Below are positions 8,750 through 18,347 of a stretch of DNA of 64,000 bases, piece by piece. The position numbers and the translations under genes are program-made. Source of the stretch: Cytophagales bacterium. Lineage in GTDB: Bacteria; Bacteroidota; Bacteroidia; Cytophagales; 172606-1. The number at the start of each line of letters is the position of its first letter. The first letter of the stretch is position 1. Location of the stretch: the NCBI GenBank assembly GCA_030448185.1, contig JAUJNL010000019.1:1-64000 (forward strand). Reading direction: 5' to 3'. The notes under the pieces are model-generated. The model ran no database searches. It saw only the letters and a list, made by a program, of their open reading frames with translations, and was not told the origin of the DNA.

Positions 8750-11700
8750 TTAGAATGTCGCTGAAAGTTTAAGTTGATACGTCCGTGGAATGGGTACGTT
8801 GCCAAAATCAATGGCTCTGAGCAGGTCGCTGGATCCGCCGGCGTTGGTTTCGGGATCAAAGCCATTGTAATTGTCCCAGGAGATAAGGTTACGCCCTACC
8901 AATGATACGCTAAGACTACTGATAGCTTTTACTAATGTAGGCAAGGTATAGCTCAGGGCTACTTCGCGGAGCTTTACGAAGGAGCCATCGTCTATCCGGA
9001 AGGCCTCGGTATTATACACCGCGAAAATGTAGCCCCTGGGCAATTCGCCCCGAAGTTCCCGTTCGGCGTAATCTCCCAGCCCGACACCCTGGCGGGTCCG
9101 TTTATCGGCATTGAATACATCCACTCCCCGGACTGCATCCAGCAGAACATGCAAGGCGATTTTCTTATAGGAGAAATTGGTACTGAAGGAGCCAGTCCAA
9201 TCCGGATTGGGATCGCCGATAACGGCTGCAACGGGCGAACCGCTGGGTTGTCCGTCGGCGTTCCGGTTAACAGTATATTGCGCGGGGCCGGTTTGGGTAC
9301 CGCGTTCATCCTGGGGAAAACCCTGCGGGGTCAGCAGCAGCGAACCGTCCGGGTTAGTGGCGAAAGTAGTGCCATAAAAAACGCCGGCCGGCTGTCCTTC
9401 TATGAGATAGACGGGAGCGCCAGTTACGTTAGGTATCGAAATAGCCTGGTTATTTATTAATGACAGTACTTTGTTTCTGACCCGGTTAAAAATCAGGGTA
9501 AACTCCCAGTTAAAGTCCTTGGTTTTCACGGGGGCTGCATCCAATACCAGTTCAACACCCCGGTTTTCCATGGTGCCGACGTTATTGGTAATGGCTGAGC
9601 CACCCGAGGTGGGGGCAAGGTTTCGGGTTACAACCAATTCGTTTATTTTCTGGTAGTAAATGGTTGCACCAAGGTTTATCCGGTTATTAAGAAAGGCTAA
9701 ATCAACCCCTCCTTCTATTTCTTCCATCCTTTCGGGGCGTACACTTGGGTTTGCCAGCTTGGTATCAGGGACAATAGTGCCTTTTCCCAGAAAGGAAACT
9801 GGTCTGAACAGGCGAAAACGGTCGTACGTGCCTATTCCCGCTAAGTTGCCAGCTTCCCCGTAACTAGCCCGAAGCTTCAGGCTATTGAAAACGTTGTTGA
9901 AGGAGGAGTTCTTCCAGAAATCCAAGTCTGATACAATGAAAGAGCCACTCACCTTGGGGTAAATCTGATTTACTTCCGAGGGGGAGAATTTGGTGGAACG
10001 GTCACGCCGCACGGCGCCCGTCAGAAAGGCCAGGTTACGGAAACCTAGGGTAACCTGGCCATAATAGCCACTCAGGTTAAACCGATCCGGAGCATAGTTT
10101 ATAATAACGGTATTAGTAGCACCTGAGATGGTTTCAATGAAAGGAGCTAGGTTCTGGCCCTGAGAAGTAGTGTATTCCTGCTGACTGTACTGGTAGTTGT
10201 ATCCCGCAGTCAGATTCAGTTTAAAGTTTTCGGAAAAATTCCGTTCGTAGATAACATTCAAGTCAGTATTCAGTTGCAATACATTGTTATTGGCATTGGC
10301 GGCATACCCTCCGGGATATCGGGCAGCCGGTAACCCCGCTTGCGCCTGGTAAGGATAAGGACGGATGTAACTCTGCCCGGCTTGAGAGTAGACGTCTGCC
10401 CCAATGATATAGTCTATACTTAGTCCCTTCAGTGGCGAAAGGTTCACCTGAATATCACTGATGGTTCGGTTAATTCCTTGCGTGAACTTCATATCCTCGA
10501 TAGTGGAAAGCGGATTCACCCGCGTAGGTTCCACGGCCAGCAGGTTGCCGGCCGCATCCCGCCGGGTAATGTCGTAGATATTATTGGTGATGTTGACTGA
10601 ATTAATGGGGCTATAAAACACATTCCCGTTGGCTTTCTCGTTCGAGAAGCTGTTAATATAACTTAATCCCCCGGACACTTTCATCCAGTTCGTGAGCCGT
10701 TGGTCGACCCGAGCCCGGATGTTGTAACGAGTAAAATCAGTGCCTTTGATAATGCCCTGATTCTTTAAGTAACCTAGAGATAGATAATACTGCGTCCGGT
10801 CCGAGCCGCCGGAAACTGATAAGGCATTGTCCGTGCCGTAGCCCGTCCGGAAGATCTGCTCAAAGTAGTTGTAGCGTCGTGTTATGTCAACTAAGTTTGA
10901 CCTGATGTAATTCTCGGTGCCGGCCCGGGTAATTTTAATGAATGTTTCACCCGGTTGAGGCTTGTAGTTTTTTAGCTGTTCTTCAGTTAATGCGCCAATT
11001 GGATAAAGGCGTAAATTCTCAAACCCGAACTGCTGGCCGTACGTATTCACCGGCACCATTTTTCGTAGTTCGTTAATGTTAAAACTAGTGGTTAAGGTTA
11101 CCCGGGGAGCACCGCTCTGGCCTCGCTTCGTGGTAATAAGTACCACTCCGTTGGCAGCTCTGGAACCATATTGGGCTGCGGCCGCCGCACCATTAATTAC
11201 ATTGATAGACTGAATGTCGTTGGGATTGAGGTCAGCGAGGCGGTTTTGTCCAGGATTGGCTACTCCAACGTCATTCGCCACCGCTAATTGGGAGACATTG
11301 GTACTTTGATTACTGACAATCACCCCATCAATTACGTACAGCGGATCGGAGGGACCAGCCAGTGACTTTACGCCTCTTAACCGTACGGAGATAGATCCCG
11401 CCGGATCGCCGGAGTTCTGGACAATCTGTGCGCCTGGTACTTTCCCCTGGAGTGAATTAAGCAATCCGCCCGAACCGCTCTGGACAATATCCTGCGCCTT
11501 AACAGTACTGATGGCATTGCCCAACTCCCGCCGTGTGGTAGTGACCGTCGAACCAACTACGACTACTTCGTCGAGTGCCTGGGTGGATTCAGACAAGGTT
11601 ACATCCGTTGTCACCGTGCTTTGTGTGCCAAGCGTTAGCGGACGGGTCTGGCTGCCGTATCCTCGTGCACTGAATACGAGTGTGTAGGAGCCAGGATTCA

Positions 11701-11929
11701 CGGCAGCCTCTAAGGCATACGTGCCCTCTACCGAGGTAACTGTACCAAGAGTGGTACCCTGAAGTAATACGGTTATCCCCGGAAGCCCCTGACCACTCTG
11801 GTCGGAAACTTTACCCCTGAGGGTAAATTTTTGAGTTTGGGCAAAAGTCGCCCAACTAGTTAACATACATATCCATAGCAGCCATCCTCGAGTGCTGCTT
11901 CTGCCCACTGGCAATACCTGTTTCATCAT
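8750..11929 (-). CDS. SusC/RagA family TonB-linked outer-membrane transporter
   Basis: About 1059 residues from ATG 11929; the frame is open further upstream to 12010, but the MMKQ start gives a proper signal peptide ending around TFAQ. A carboxypeptidase-regulatory-like domain (FTLRGKVSDQSGQGLPGITVLL, about 33-115) is followed by the TonB box-like region and plug (LDEVVVVGS, LQGKVPGAQIVQNSG, PLYVIDGVIVS, INVINGAAAAAQYGSRAANGVVLITTKRG). The 22-strand barrel follows, ending TYQLKLSATF. No frameshifts, unlike the second SusC. It pairs with the SusD gene downstream; no sigma/anti-sigma genes are adjacent, so regulation must come from elsewhere. Substrate unknown. Confidence 0.94.
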   Translation of the reverse strand: MMKQVLPVGRSSTRGWLLWICMLTSWATFAQTQKFTLRGKVSDQSGQGLPGITVLLQGTTLGTVTSVEGTYALEAAVNPGSYTLVFSARGYGSQTRPLTLGTQSTVTTDVTLSESTQALDEVVVVGSTVTTTRRELGNAISTVKAQDIVQSGSGGLLNSLQGKVPGAQIVQNSGDPAGSISVRLRGVKSLAGPSDPLYVIDGVIVSNQSTNVSQLAVANDVGVANPGQNRLADLNPNDIQSINVINGAAAAAQYGSRAANGVVLITTKRGQSGAPRVTLTTSFNINELRKMVPVNTYGQQFGFENLRLYPIGALTEEQLKNYKPQPGETFIKITRAGTENYIRSNLVDITRRYNYFEQIFRTGYGTDNALSVSGGSDRTQYYLSLGYLKNQGIIKGTDFTRYNIRARVDQRLTNWMKVSGGLSYINSFSNEKANGNVFYSPINSVNITNNIYDITRRDAAGNLLAVEPTRVNPLSTIEDMKFTQGINRTISDIQVNLSPLKGLSIDYIIGADVYSQAGQSYIRPYPYQAQAGLPAARYPGGYAANANNNVLQLNTDLNVIYERNFSENFKLNLTAGYNYQYSQQEYTTSQGQNLAPFIETISGATNTVIINYAPDRFNLSGYYGQVTLGFRNLAFLTGAVRRDRSTKFSPSEVNQIYPKVSGSFIVSDLDFWKNSSFNNVFNSLKLRASYGEAGNLAGIGTYDRFRLFRPVSFLGKGTIVPDTKLANPSVRPERMEEIEGGVDLAFLNNRINLGATIYYQKINELVVTRNLAPTSGGSAITNNVGTMENRGVELVLDAAPVKTKDFNWEFTLIFNRVRNKVLSLINNQAISIPNVTGAPVYLIEGQPAGVFYGTTFATNPDGSLLLTPQGFPQDERGTQTGPAQYTVNRNADGQPSGSPVAAVIGDPNPDWTGSFSTNFSYKKIALHVLLDAVRGVDVFNADKRTRQGVGLGDYAERELRGELPRGYIFAVYNTEAFRIDDGSFVKLREVALSYTLPTLVKAISSLSVSLVGRNLISWDNYNGFDPETNAGGSSDLLRAIDFGNVPIPRTYQLKLSATF

Positions 11930-12089
11930 AGGTAAGCGGATTAAAATGAATTGACTAGACGAACATTCACTCCGGAAACTAACAAAGAAAATTAAATTCA
12001 ATCGTGGCAAGCCACATCCGGGAAATTTATAGATTATTAATGAGCGTAATTAAATAGGAGGGACAAAAATCCCTTTGGGAGCTAGATAT

Positions 12090-12107
12090 TTTGGCAATAT
12101 TGCCAAA
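12090..12107. promoter_or_regulatory. Perfect 18-bp palindrome, candidate operator upstream of susC
   Basis: TTTGGCAATATTGCCAAA is a perfect inverted repeat lying about 160 bases upstream of the SusC start on the - strand and about 210 bases upstream of the divergent transporter. It has no T-tract, so it is not an intrinsic terminator. Its symmetry fits a dimeric regulator. No regulator gene is adjacent, so the binding protein is unknown. Confidence 0.4.
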
Positions 12108-12314
12108 GCTGACAGTTATGCAAGTAAATGAGGAAATATTTTCTAAAAACTATATAAACGGGTTTTTATAAGGTCTCAAAGGCGTTTTTCTTTGTTGCCG
12201 AAAGGAGGAATGCCGTCCTTAGAAACAGGAAAGCCGTGCGATTTTCAGAGTTGATGCGGGCCGGACAGATACCTGAAAAGGTATTGCTTATACTTGCAGG
12301 GCAACCTCTCATTC

Positions 12315-13381
12315 ATGCGCCAGATTCTGCCGGGATTACTCTTTGCCCTGTTGTGGGCTTCTGCTTCCGTAGCCACTAAGGTTGGCGTTCAGTTTGCTGA
12401 CCCGCTTATACTGGCTAATGTACGTTTTTTGATTGCGGGCAGTGGCATGCTGGTATACGCCTATGCACTGCGGCCCGCTAAGGTTTCCATCCCCCAAGGC
12501 GTCGAATGGCGTCACTTACTCGTATTCGCCCTGCTTAACACCACCCTGTACCTGGGCGCTTTTGTCCTTGCTTTAAAGCAGGTATCGGCGGGTATTGGGA
12601 GCTTATCTACGGCTACCAGTCCGCTATTTATCACCTTGCTGTCGGCAGTCTGGCTTCGGCGTCCCTTACGCTGGCCCGAAGGCTTGGGCATTGGACTAGC
12701 TTTGGCAGGGGTAGCATTAGCCACGTATCCGCTCTTGGGTGCGTTTCAAAATTACTCGCCTTGTAAAAGTGCAAGAATATTATTCTGCAACTGCTAAGGG
12801 CTGAACCCAATTCAGGCAAAATCAGCCATAAAATCGGATCAGATTAATGCAGTATTCGTCCGTTTTACCCTATTATGCCGAAGATAATTTGGGATAAATT
12901 TCGGACCGCGTAATTTTGAAATGCACCCCCGCTCTTACAAAATAGTTATGCTACAGTCGGGGGATTGGTGATTCTGCCGGGAGGAATGGTGTCCGTATCC
13001 GCGGCTACGGTGTACTATGCCCGTATTCCCTGGAAATTGTCGGCGCTGGTGATTAATGGCTGGCAAGTGTTGCTGGGCGGCCTGCTTCTGCTACCAGCTA
13101 CCCTGCTCACGGCAGACTGGCACGCTACTACCTGGAATAGGCAGTTCTGGGCCTCCGTTTTCTGGTTAATTATTCCCGTCTCGGTAGTGGCTTTGCAGCT
13201 ATGGTTTTACCTGGTGCGACAAGATGCGGTACGGGCTTCCCTGTGGCTATTTCTGTGCCCTATTTTTGGGTTTATCTACTCATCTGCTCTGCTGGGAGAG
13301 CCCATTACCGTATTTACTTTTCTGGGAACGGGGCTGGTTTTGGGTGGATTATACCTGGCCCAGCGGGAAAAGTTTAAGTAG
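12315..13381 (+). pseudogene. EamA/DMT-family transporter, split by a MITE insertion
   Basis: The 5' part (to about 12736) begins MRQILPGLLFALLWASASVATK, a classic first EamA membrane segment, with YLGAFVLALKQVSAGIGSL and SPLFITLLSAVWLRRPLRW following. The 3' part (12937-13381) carries the second EamA repeat, including VPVSVVALQLWFYL and SALLGEPITVF. Removing 12737-12928 together with one 8-base duplicate joins the two halves in frame (PLL-QNSYATVGG) and restores about 288 residues, the normal DMT length. A TTG at 12294 could extend the start by 7 residues, but ATG 12315 fits better. The interrupted gene should be non-functional as read: the first half ends after about 26 foreign residues. 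Confidence 0.9.
12737..12928. mobile_element. 192-bp MITE with 22-bp terminal inverted repeats and 8-bp target duplication
   Basis: The element begins GGGTGCGTTTCAAAATTAC and ends with the reverse complement of GGGTGCATTTCAAAATTAC. The inverted repeats extend over 22 bases with two mismatches. It is flanked on both sides by the direct repeat CCGCTCTT (12729-12736 and 12929-12936), a target-site duplication. No coding capacity is visible inside. Precise removal of element plus one duplicate repairs the EamA reading frame. The 8-bp duplication and GGG termini fit families such as ISL3 or IS1595, but no autonomous partner is present in the window, so the family assignment is open. Confidence 0.93.
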
Positions 13382-13713
13382 AGAGAACGTGGGAGCAGGA
13401 GCGTTCTATACCCATTTGACTCTTATCAGAGACCGGGTTTGTTGGTTCTGGCCCTGAACCGGTTGGCGTTAATTTTCCTCTTTTTCAACTTGGCTTTATT
13501 GTCTTTAGAGGAATCGGCCTGCAAGGACGGTCTCCCCAGGGTATAAACCGCAGGTTCAGCATAAAGCTTCTGATCCAGTCGAGTAAGAATTTCGTCGGGT
13601 CCTGGCCCGGTAATCATGTTTGAATATGGCTGGTCTCTAACTGGTAGCTTATCGGTTGGCATACCTTGTCGAGAAAGCAGTCTTGTCAAACTGGCTCTCA
13701 ACCTACTCAAGCC

Positions 13714-14316
13714 ATGAATGACAAGACGATAGCAATATACCGATTTGTTTAAAGAATGGGACGAAAAAACAGCGGCGCATTGTAAACTTTCCGATCAGGT
13801 GCTTTGGTCGCGGCACCATCACTAACTACTGCTTTCAGTATATGCAAGCACACTATGGGATTGATTGACAAATCCGGATTTAATCGTCGATTGCACCGTT
13901 AGAAGCCTTTAGTAGTTATAAACGTTGCCCGTTATGTAAATTCCTTTCCGGTAGCCGTTTGCCGGAATCCAGGTCAAAGGCAAGGGCGCGGATTTGAATA
14001 TTTCTACGGGGTACAACTCATGGTCACCGGGGATAACCAGCCAGTAGACTACTTTATCACTGCCGGTAGTTTCTAGTACTGCTCAGGCTATGCAGTTGGT
14101 CTCCCATGCCGATAGTGCCTATACAGATTACGAGCAGGAAGACTTGTATGCGGAGTGGTGACCAGCATCGCAAAAAGAACTCACTGCGTCCCGACCAACC
14201 CTACGAGAAGTTTCTCAAGAACACCTTCGTAAACCAGTTGAAGCCGTTTTCAGTCAGTAAGAATTTCGTCGGTATTCCTGTTTATCCTGGCCTTTTCCAT
14301 TGCTGTCTGGAGGTAA
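13714..14316 (+). pseudogene. IS982-family transposase remnant
   Basis: Collinear fragments in shifting frames match IS982-type DDE transposases. The start at 13714 reads MNDKTIAIYRF; GLIDKSGFNRRLHR follows at about 13858-13900, then YKRCPLCKFLSG, ADSAYTDYEQEDLYAEW (around the second catalytic Asp), QHRKKNSLRPDQPYEKF, VEAVFS (final Glu region) and FILAFSIAVWR, ending at TAA 14314-14316. At 603 bases it is well short of the roughly 850-900 expected, so internal segments are deleted in addition to several frameshifts. The bases just downstream (about 14340-14375, containing GCAACTTGAATTAAC) resemble an IS982 right end; no matching left end was found. Confidence 0.72.
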
Positions 14317-14461
14317 TCATGTCTGGAGGGTACCTGTTTAGAACCCTGACTAGTACGCAACTTGAATTAACTAAAGATAAATGAATTGGTAAATAGCTAT
14401 CGCATTCCGGATGACGGTTTATTTGGCTTTATTAGGAGCGGCACAAAACAGACTCGGGTAA

Positions 14462-14719
14462 TTAATCCTCGTGGATCTGGATACCGTGCTTGCTGGCAGC
14501 CTGAGCGATTCGTTCCTTGATGAGCTTTACTTCGGAGGCGCTATACTTAGCCGCGTTATCCTGCTGGTTGATATAGCGGTGCGCTGCCTGCACATGCTGC
14601 GGTGTGTCCAATGGATACTTATGGTTCACCGGGTCCGCAAATTCCACGTCTCCGTATTTATGAATTCCTTCCTGAGGGTTGACATCTTCCCTAGGCTTGA
14701 TCTTTTTTCCTTGACTCAT
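14462..14719 (-). CDS. Small conserved protein of the DUF6582 type
   Basis: 85 residues, beginning MSQGKKIKPREDVNPQEG and rich in charged residues. The core, HKYPLDTPQHVQAAHRYINQQDN followed by KYSASEVKLIKERIAQAASKHGI, matches a widespread small family (annotated in places as DUF6582) recognised by a YPxDTxxHVxAAxxYI pattern and a C-terminal KxRIxxAAxxxGI helix. No signal peptide or membrane segment. Function is not known. It stands alone between an IS982 remnant and a Gfo/Idh/MocA gene. The compositional coherence and intact frame support a real gene. Confidence 0.7.
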   Translation of the reverse strand: MSQGKKIKPREDVNPQEGIHKYGDVEFADPVNHKYPLDTPQHVQAAHRYINQQDNAAKYSASEVKLIKERIAQAASKHGIQIHED

Positions 14720-14819
14720 AATGGATCAACTTTTTCAATAATGACTACTCCAAGTGAAGTAAAACCTACGCCTTATTCCTGTACCAGTACGCATGAGCCA
14801 TGCCAACGGTTGCTTTTCT

Positions 14820-14861
14820 GGTGGACTTCCTGCACTGGGTGTTAGGGGCAGGAAATCCACC
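14820..14861. other. Stable hairpin between two - strand genes
   Basis: GGTGGACTTCCTGC at 14820-14833 pairs with GCAGGAAATCCACC at 14848-14861, giving a 14-bp stem with one mismatch and a 14-base loop. It sits just downstream (- strand) of the Gfo/Idh/MocA stop. No T-run follows on either strand, so it may act as an mRNA-stabilising or processing structure and not as a terminator. Confidence 0.4.
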
Positions 14862-14878
14862 GGGACCATACCTATATT

Positions 14879-16009
14879 TTATTGTTTGTTAAGTGTCAGC
14901 CGCTGGGCCTGCTGCTGGGCTTTGAGGGCTAGTTCGGTAGCCAGAAAACAGTGCTCCTGCGACGTAGCCGTCTCGGTCCGGTTGAGTACGTCATCTACAA
15001 GTTGCTGCCCATAAGGTAAGGACTCCTGACTGCAGTCAATGTAGCGGGTAGATTTTTGGTCTACCAGGAAAAGGTGGTTGCCCCCGTTACGGCCGGCGAT
15101 GTCAATATTCTTGCGCAGTTCTATGTACCCGTCCGTACCCAGGATGGTAAGGCGTCCGTCGCCCCAGGAATTGAGTCCATCAGGCGTAAACCAATCCACC
15201 CGGATGTACCCGGTCCCTCCGTTTCCGCGCAGGGTTACGTCTCCAAAATCTTCGAAGGCAGGATACTGCGGGTGATGCACGTTGCCTACTTGTGAAGCCA
15301 CCACCTCGGCCTGAGTGGAACCGGTTAGAAAAAGAAACTGGTCGAACTGATGAGAACCAATATCGCAGAGGATGCCCCCGAAACGTTTACGGTCAAAGAA
15401 CCATTCCGGTCGGCTGGAAGCATTCATCCGGTGCGGCCCCAGGCCAATGGTCTGGACAACTTTCCCGATAGCTCCGGCTTTCACTAATTCGCCAGCCTTT
15501 ACGGTAGCCCGGTTCTCCAGCCGTTCGCTGTACATAATGGAATAGATGCGCCGGGTTTCTTTTTGCACCTTCCGTACCTGGGCTAATTGATCCAGGGAGG
15601 TAATGCCGGGTTTATCCACCATGAAGTCTTTGCCGTGCTGCATTACCCTGATTCCTAACGGGGCACGTTCGTCAGGAATTGCGGCACTAAGTATAAGGTG
15701 GATGGACTTGTCTTCAAGCACTTCTTTTTCGCTACGGGCCAATTTAGTCTGCGGGTAACGTTTGGCAAAAGCAGCTGCCAGATCCGCTTCTTTGGCATAG
15801 AAAGAAACCAGTTCGCCGCCGCCTCTGATCACCGCTTCGGTTTGTCCGTAGATGTGCCCGTGATTGACTCCAATTACGGAGAATTTAATCCGGGCAGGGG
15901 CCGGAACACGTAGCGTTCTTGCCGGCAATGCGGCTGTAACCGCCAACCCAGCCGCAGTGGTAACCGCACTCCGGATAAACGTACGCCGGTTAGGTTGTAA
16001 ATCTTTCAT
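14879..16009 (-). CDS. Gfo/Idh/MocA family oxidoreductase, Tat-exported
   Basis: 376 residues. The N-terminus NRRTFIRSAVTTAAGLAVTAALPA has the twin-arginine pattern RRTF followed by a hydrophobic stretch, so periplasmic export is likely. IKFSVIGVNHGHIYGQ (about 41-56) replaces the usual GxGxxG of the NAD(P)-binding fold. GKDFMVDKPGITSLDQL contains the family DKP/EKP lysine, and GGILCDIGSHQFDQFLFLTG is the conserved GGGxxxDxGxHxxD region with the catalytic histidine. Length is typical. It presumably oxidises a sugar or inositol derivative, but the substrate cannot be read. The start at ATG 16009 is the only one that gives the Tat signal. Confidence 0.9.
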   Translation of the reverse strand: MKDLQPNRRTFIRSAVTTAAGLAVTAALPARTLRVPAPARIKFSVIGVNHGHIYGQTEAVIRGGGELVSFYAKEADLAAAFAKRYPQTKLARSEKEVLEDKSIHLILSAAIPDERAPLGIRVMQHGKDFMVDKPGITSLDQLAQVRKVQKETRRIYSIMYSERLENRATVKAGELVKAGAIGKVVQTIGLGPHRMNASSRPEWFFDRKRFGGILCDIGSHQFDQFLFLTGSTQAEVVASQVGNVHHPQYPAFEDFGDVTLRGNGGTGYIRVDWFTPDGLNSWGDGRLTILGTDGYIELRKNIDIAGRNGGNHLFLVDQKSTRYIDCSQESLPYGQQLVDDVLNRTETATSQEHCFLATELALKAQQQAQRLTLNKQ

Positions 16010-16148
16010 TGTTCAGTAAAGGTTAGGTTAGATGGTTGGATAAATTTATTGTTTGAGAATGGAAGCCTTACCTGATTTGATAGTACCGGTTAGCAGCCGG
16101 TAGACGGATCAGCAGCAGTCTCTATTATGCTGTCATTGAAAACAAAGA

Positions 16149-16189
16149 AAGACGATACGTTAAAAAGATAGCGGGTGAGGGATCGTCTT
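16149..16189 (-). terminator. Possible intrinsic terminator of the downstream-reading - strand gene
   Basis: AAGACGAT at 16149-16156 pairs with ATCGTCTT at 16182-16189, an 8-bp perfect stem with a 25-base loop. On the - strand it follows the stop of the hypothetical gene ending at 16197 and is followed by a T-rich stretch (TCTTTGTTTT). The long loop makes this tentative. Confidence 0.3.
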
Positions 16190-16196
16190 CCTTTGG

Positions 16197-17128
16197 TCAG
16201 GAGTTATCAGCTTGGTTCTGGCCGGGGCCAGGCGAAAATTCAACCAGGACAGCTTGCTCAGCCTGGGGCGCTTCCACTGCTTCATTCTCCTTTTTGGATC
16301 TAGTTTTTCGTCCCGCTGGTTTTGCCGCAGGCGCCTTCCCTTTGTTTTTCTTTAAGATGGGCAGGAAGGCTGCTATCAACTCGTAAGCATAGGCATCAAT
16401 GTGGAACTTGCGGTCTAATTCCAATTCCTCATCAATCATGGCTACTATTCCGGTACGGTCGGCTTTGATTATTTTGTACGACTTGGTCTTGCCATTTTTA
16501 CTGTACGTGAATAGTTGGTCTACCAATATGGACTTTCCGCTTTTTTCATCCTTCAGGTCGGAAAGTACGTATTCCAGCGTTTCCCGCCATTCGGCTACCA
16601 GTGCCTTGTTTTGTCTTTCAGTATTGGCAAGCAGTAATGCCTCCAGCTTTTCGATGGCGCGGGGGTTGCGGGTATTGGCTTGGGTAGCATTAAACAGGCG
16701 CGGTAACAGATTGGCCTTTTTCAGGACAAACAAGTCTTTGTACAATACGTCAAAAGGAGGTAAGGTGTCCACTCCGAATTGCACTCCCTCCTCGACCCTC
16801 CATTCGTAGCCATTGGCAGTCGGAATCAATACCAGGGTAATCGGGGTGTCTTCATTGGCGGGCAGGTGGTAATAATCAAATTCCTTCTCGCTGCCTGCTA
16901 CAAAGTTACCTTTTACCTTTCCCTCACTCGACAATTTGTCTAAGGTCTGGTAGATGGCTTCAACTGCTTGGGCAGCATTTTCTTTTCTTCCTGTAAAGCA
17001 ACTTTAAGAGACTCTATTTCGGCAACTACTTTTTCGGGCAGCACTTCCGCATCCTGGACCGGTATTTCTCCAGCAGGTCCTGGACCTTGTCATAATTACT
17101 TTTTTTCCAATGGTTCTGATTGATTCAC
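16197..17128 (-). pseudogene. Hypothetical protein, N-terminal region frameshifted
   Basis: The intact 3' part (16197-16934) encodes 245 residues, with EKEFDYYHLPANEDTPITLVLIP near its start and a Lys/Ala-rich tail (KNKGKAPAAKPAGRKTRSKK). Upstream, one-base shifts extend the same protein through VVAEIESLKVALQEEK, AAQAVEAIYQTLDKLS and SNYDKVQDLLEKY to a possible GTG start at 17128 (VNQSEPLEKK), for about 305 residues. The upstream part looks helical/coiled-coil. No signal peptide. I do not recognise the family. The first break coincides with an A-run, consistent with a consensus indel. Confidence 0.5.
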
Positions 17129-17146
17129 TGTTCTGTTGATAAACCA

Positions 17147-17321
17147 CTAAACTTTTGTTTTTATATACTTTTTATAGATAAGCAATAGGTCGCCCTGCTT
17201 GCCGGAAGCGTTTTTGGCTTGCTGCTCCTGCTAGTAAACCTTAATTAGAGTCCGCTGGCTGTCCTTATGCTGGTTGATTTCTCTACTTAAAGATACCTAA
17301 CTATCCCTGGAAAGTACTCAT
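17147..17321 (-). pseudogene. Possible small frameshifted gene upstream of the hypothetical protein
   Basis: On the - strand, segments MSTFQG, SREINQHKDSQRTLIKVY and QEQQAKNASGKQGDLLLIYKKY form a plausible 58-residue basic protein ending at TAG 17147-17149, but need one base of shift and read through one stop. Codon choice resembles that of the neighbours. Not recognised, and it could be chance. Confidence 0.2.
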
Positions 17322-17588
17322 TTTTCCTGATAAGTAGGTAGTCAAATAAAGGGTAATTGAGCGTTTCTGACTAGGCGCAGTATGATACGGGATTTTAAGG
17401 AATTTACCGGAGTGTTATTCTCTTTTAAAGAGAATAAATTAGCCGATGCGCTTCCGGTAATCTCTAGGTGCTTTTCCGATTCAAGAAGTCGGGTCTGTAC
17501 AATTTTTACGAGAAGCAGAAGCGGACATTTTAGAAAAATAGACCAAGCCACACTTGGTCATGCCCATAAAAAATATAACTATCAAACC

Positions 17589-18347
17589 ATGAAAACTCTT
17601 GTTTCCTGTTCCAGTCTCTATTGGCAGCCTGGCTGCTTGCTGCCTGCACGACTGATCCTGCGCCTACCTGATCCTACGACAACTACCCCGCAAAAAGGAA
17701 TCGTTACCGGCAGGGTCTTAGATACGGAAGGCAAGCCGCTGGCTAATGCAGAAATCGTGGTCAATAACACGCAGTTTTATAACCACAATATTCTCGGCCG
17801 CACGGATGCCAATGGCAATTATAAACTCCAGCTCACCCCTGGCTCCTGGTACGTACGGGGTACGGTAAAAGTATCTTACGACAACCAGACTTATACCATT
17901 GACCTGCATCCGGAGACGGAAGGGGCTTTTGCTGGTACGGAAGGCGCGGTACGGAATCTGCAATGGAAGCTGACGGGAGCCAAACCGACTGAATTTGGGG
18001 GTAGTGGCTATTATGGGGGACTCGTAGAAGTGTATGGCGACATGGTAGGCGGCTTTTTTGATACCGAAGCAGTAGAGCTTACCCTCGAACCAACCGGCCC
18101 TTTGGTAGATGGCAGCACCGGAAAGACCCTGGTACGCAAATTAGTCGGAGGCATCATCGGACAAACCCTGGATGTCCCTCTGGGCCGTTACCGCATTACC
18201 GCCCGCTACCTGCCCACCGGCCAAGCCCTCGTGCTACGCATGCGAAACAAAGGCTCCTATCAGTCTTCCCTTACCAACAGCTTTGAACCCGCTTATGCAG
18301 GAGCTACCGGCAGTTATAAACTTACCCTGGAAGGCAGACTTCCCTAA
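17589..18347 (+). pseudogene. Lipoprotein with carboxypeptidase-regulatory-like domain
   Basis: From ATG 17589 the frame reads about 252 residues, but the first 35 look wrong. In an alternative frame, the bases after MKTL give LFQSLLAAWLLAACTTDPAPT, a lipoprotein signal with lipobox LAAC, and then return to the original frame at DPTTTTPQKG. Two compensating single-base indels therefore hide the signal. Next is a carboxypeptidase-regulatory-like domain (GIVTGRVLDTEGKPLANAEIVVNN, DANGNYKLQL, WYVRGTVKV). The second half (about 135-250) is beta-rich and not recognised. Probably an outer-membrane or periplasmic lipoprotein. It stands alone, followed by a strong terminator. Confidence 0.6.

Noticed and set aside
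13426..13710. 94-residue - strand open frame with a Lys/Arg-rich end
   Set aside because: No recognisable domain, no supporting context, and it lies between a disrupted transporter and an IS982 remnant. The 13382-13713 stretch shows no better candidate.
14106..14384. 92-residue + strand open frame
   Set aside because: Its parts (HRKKNSLRPDQPYEKF and others) are explained as frame-shifted pieces of the IS982 transposase remnant.
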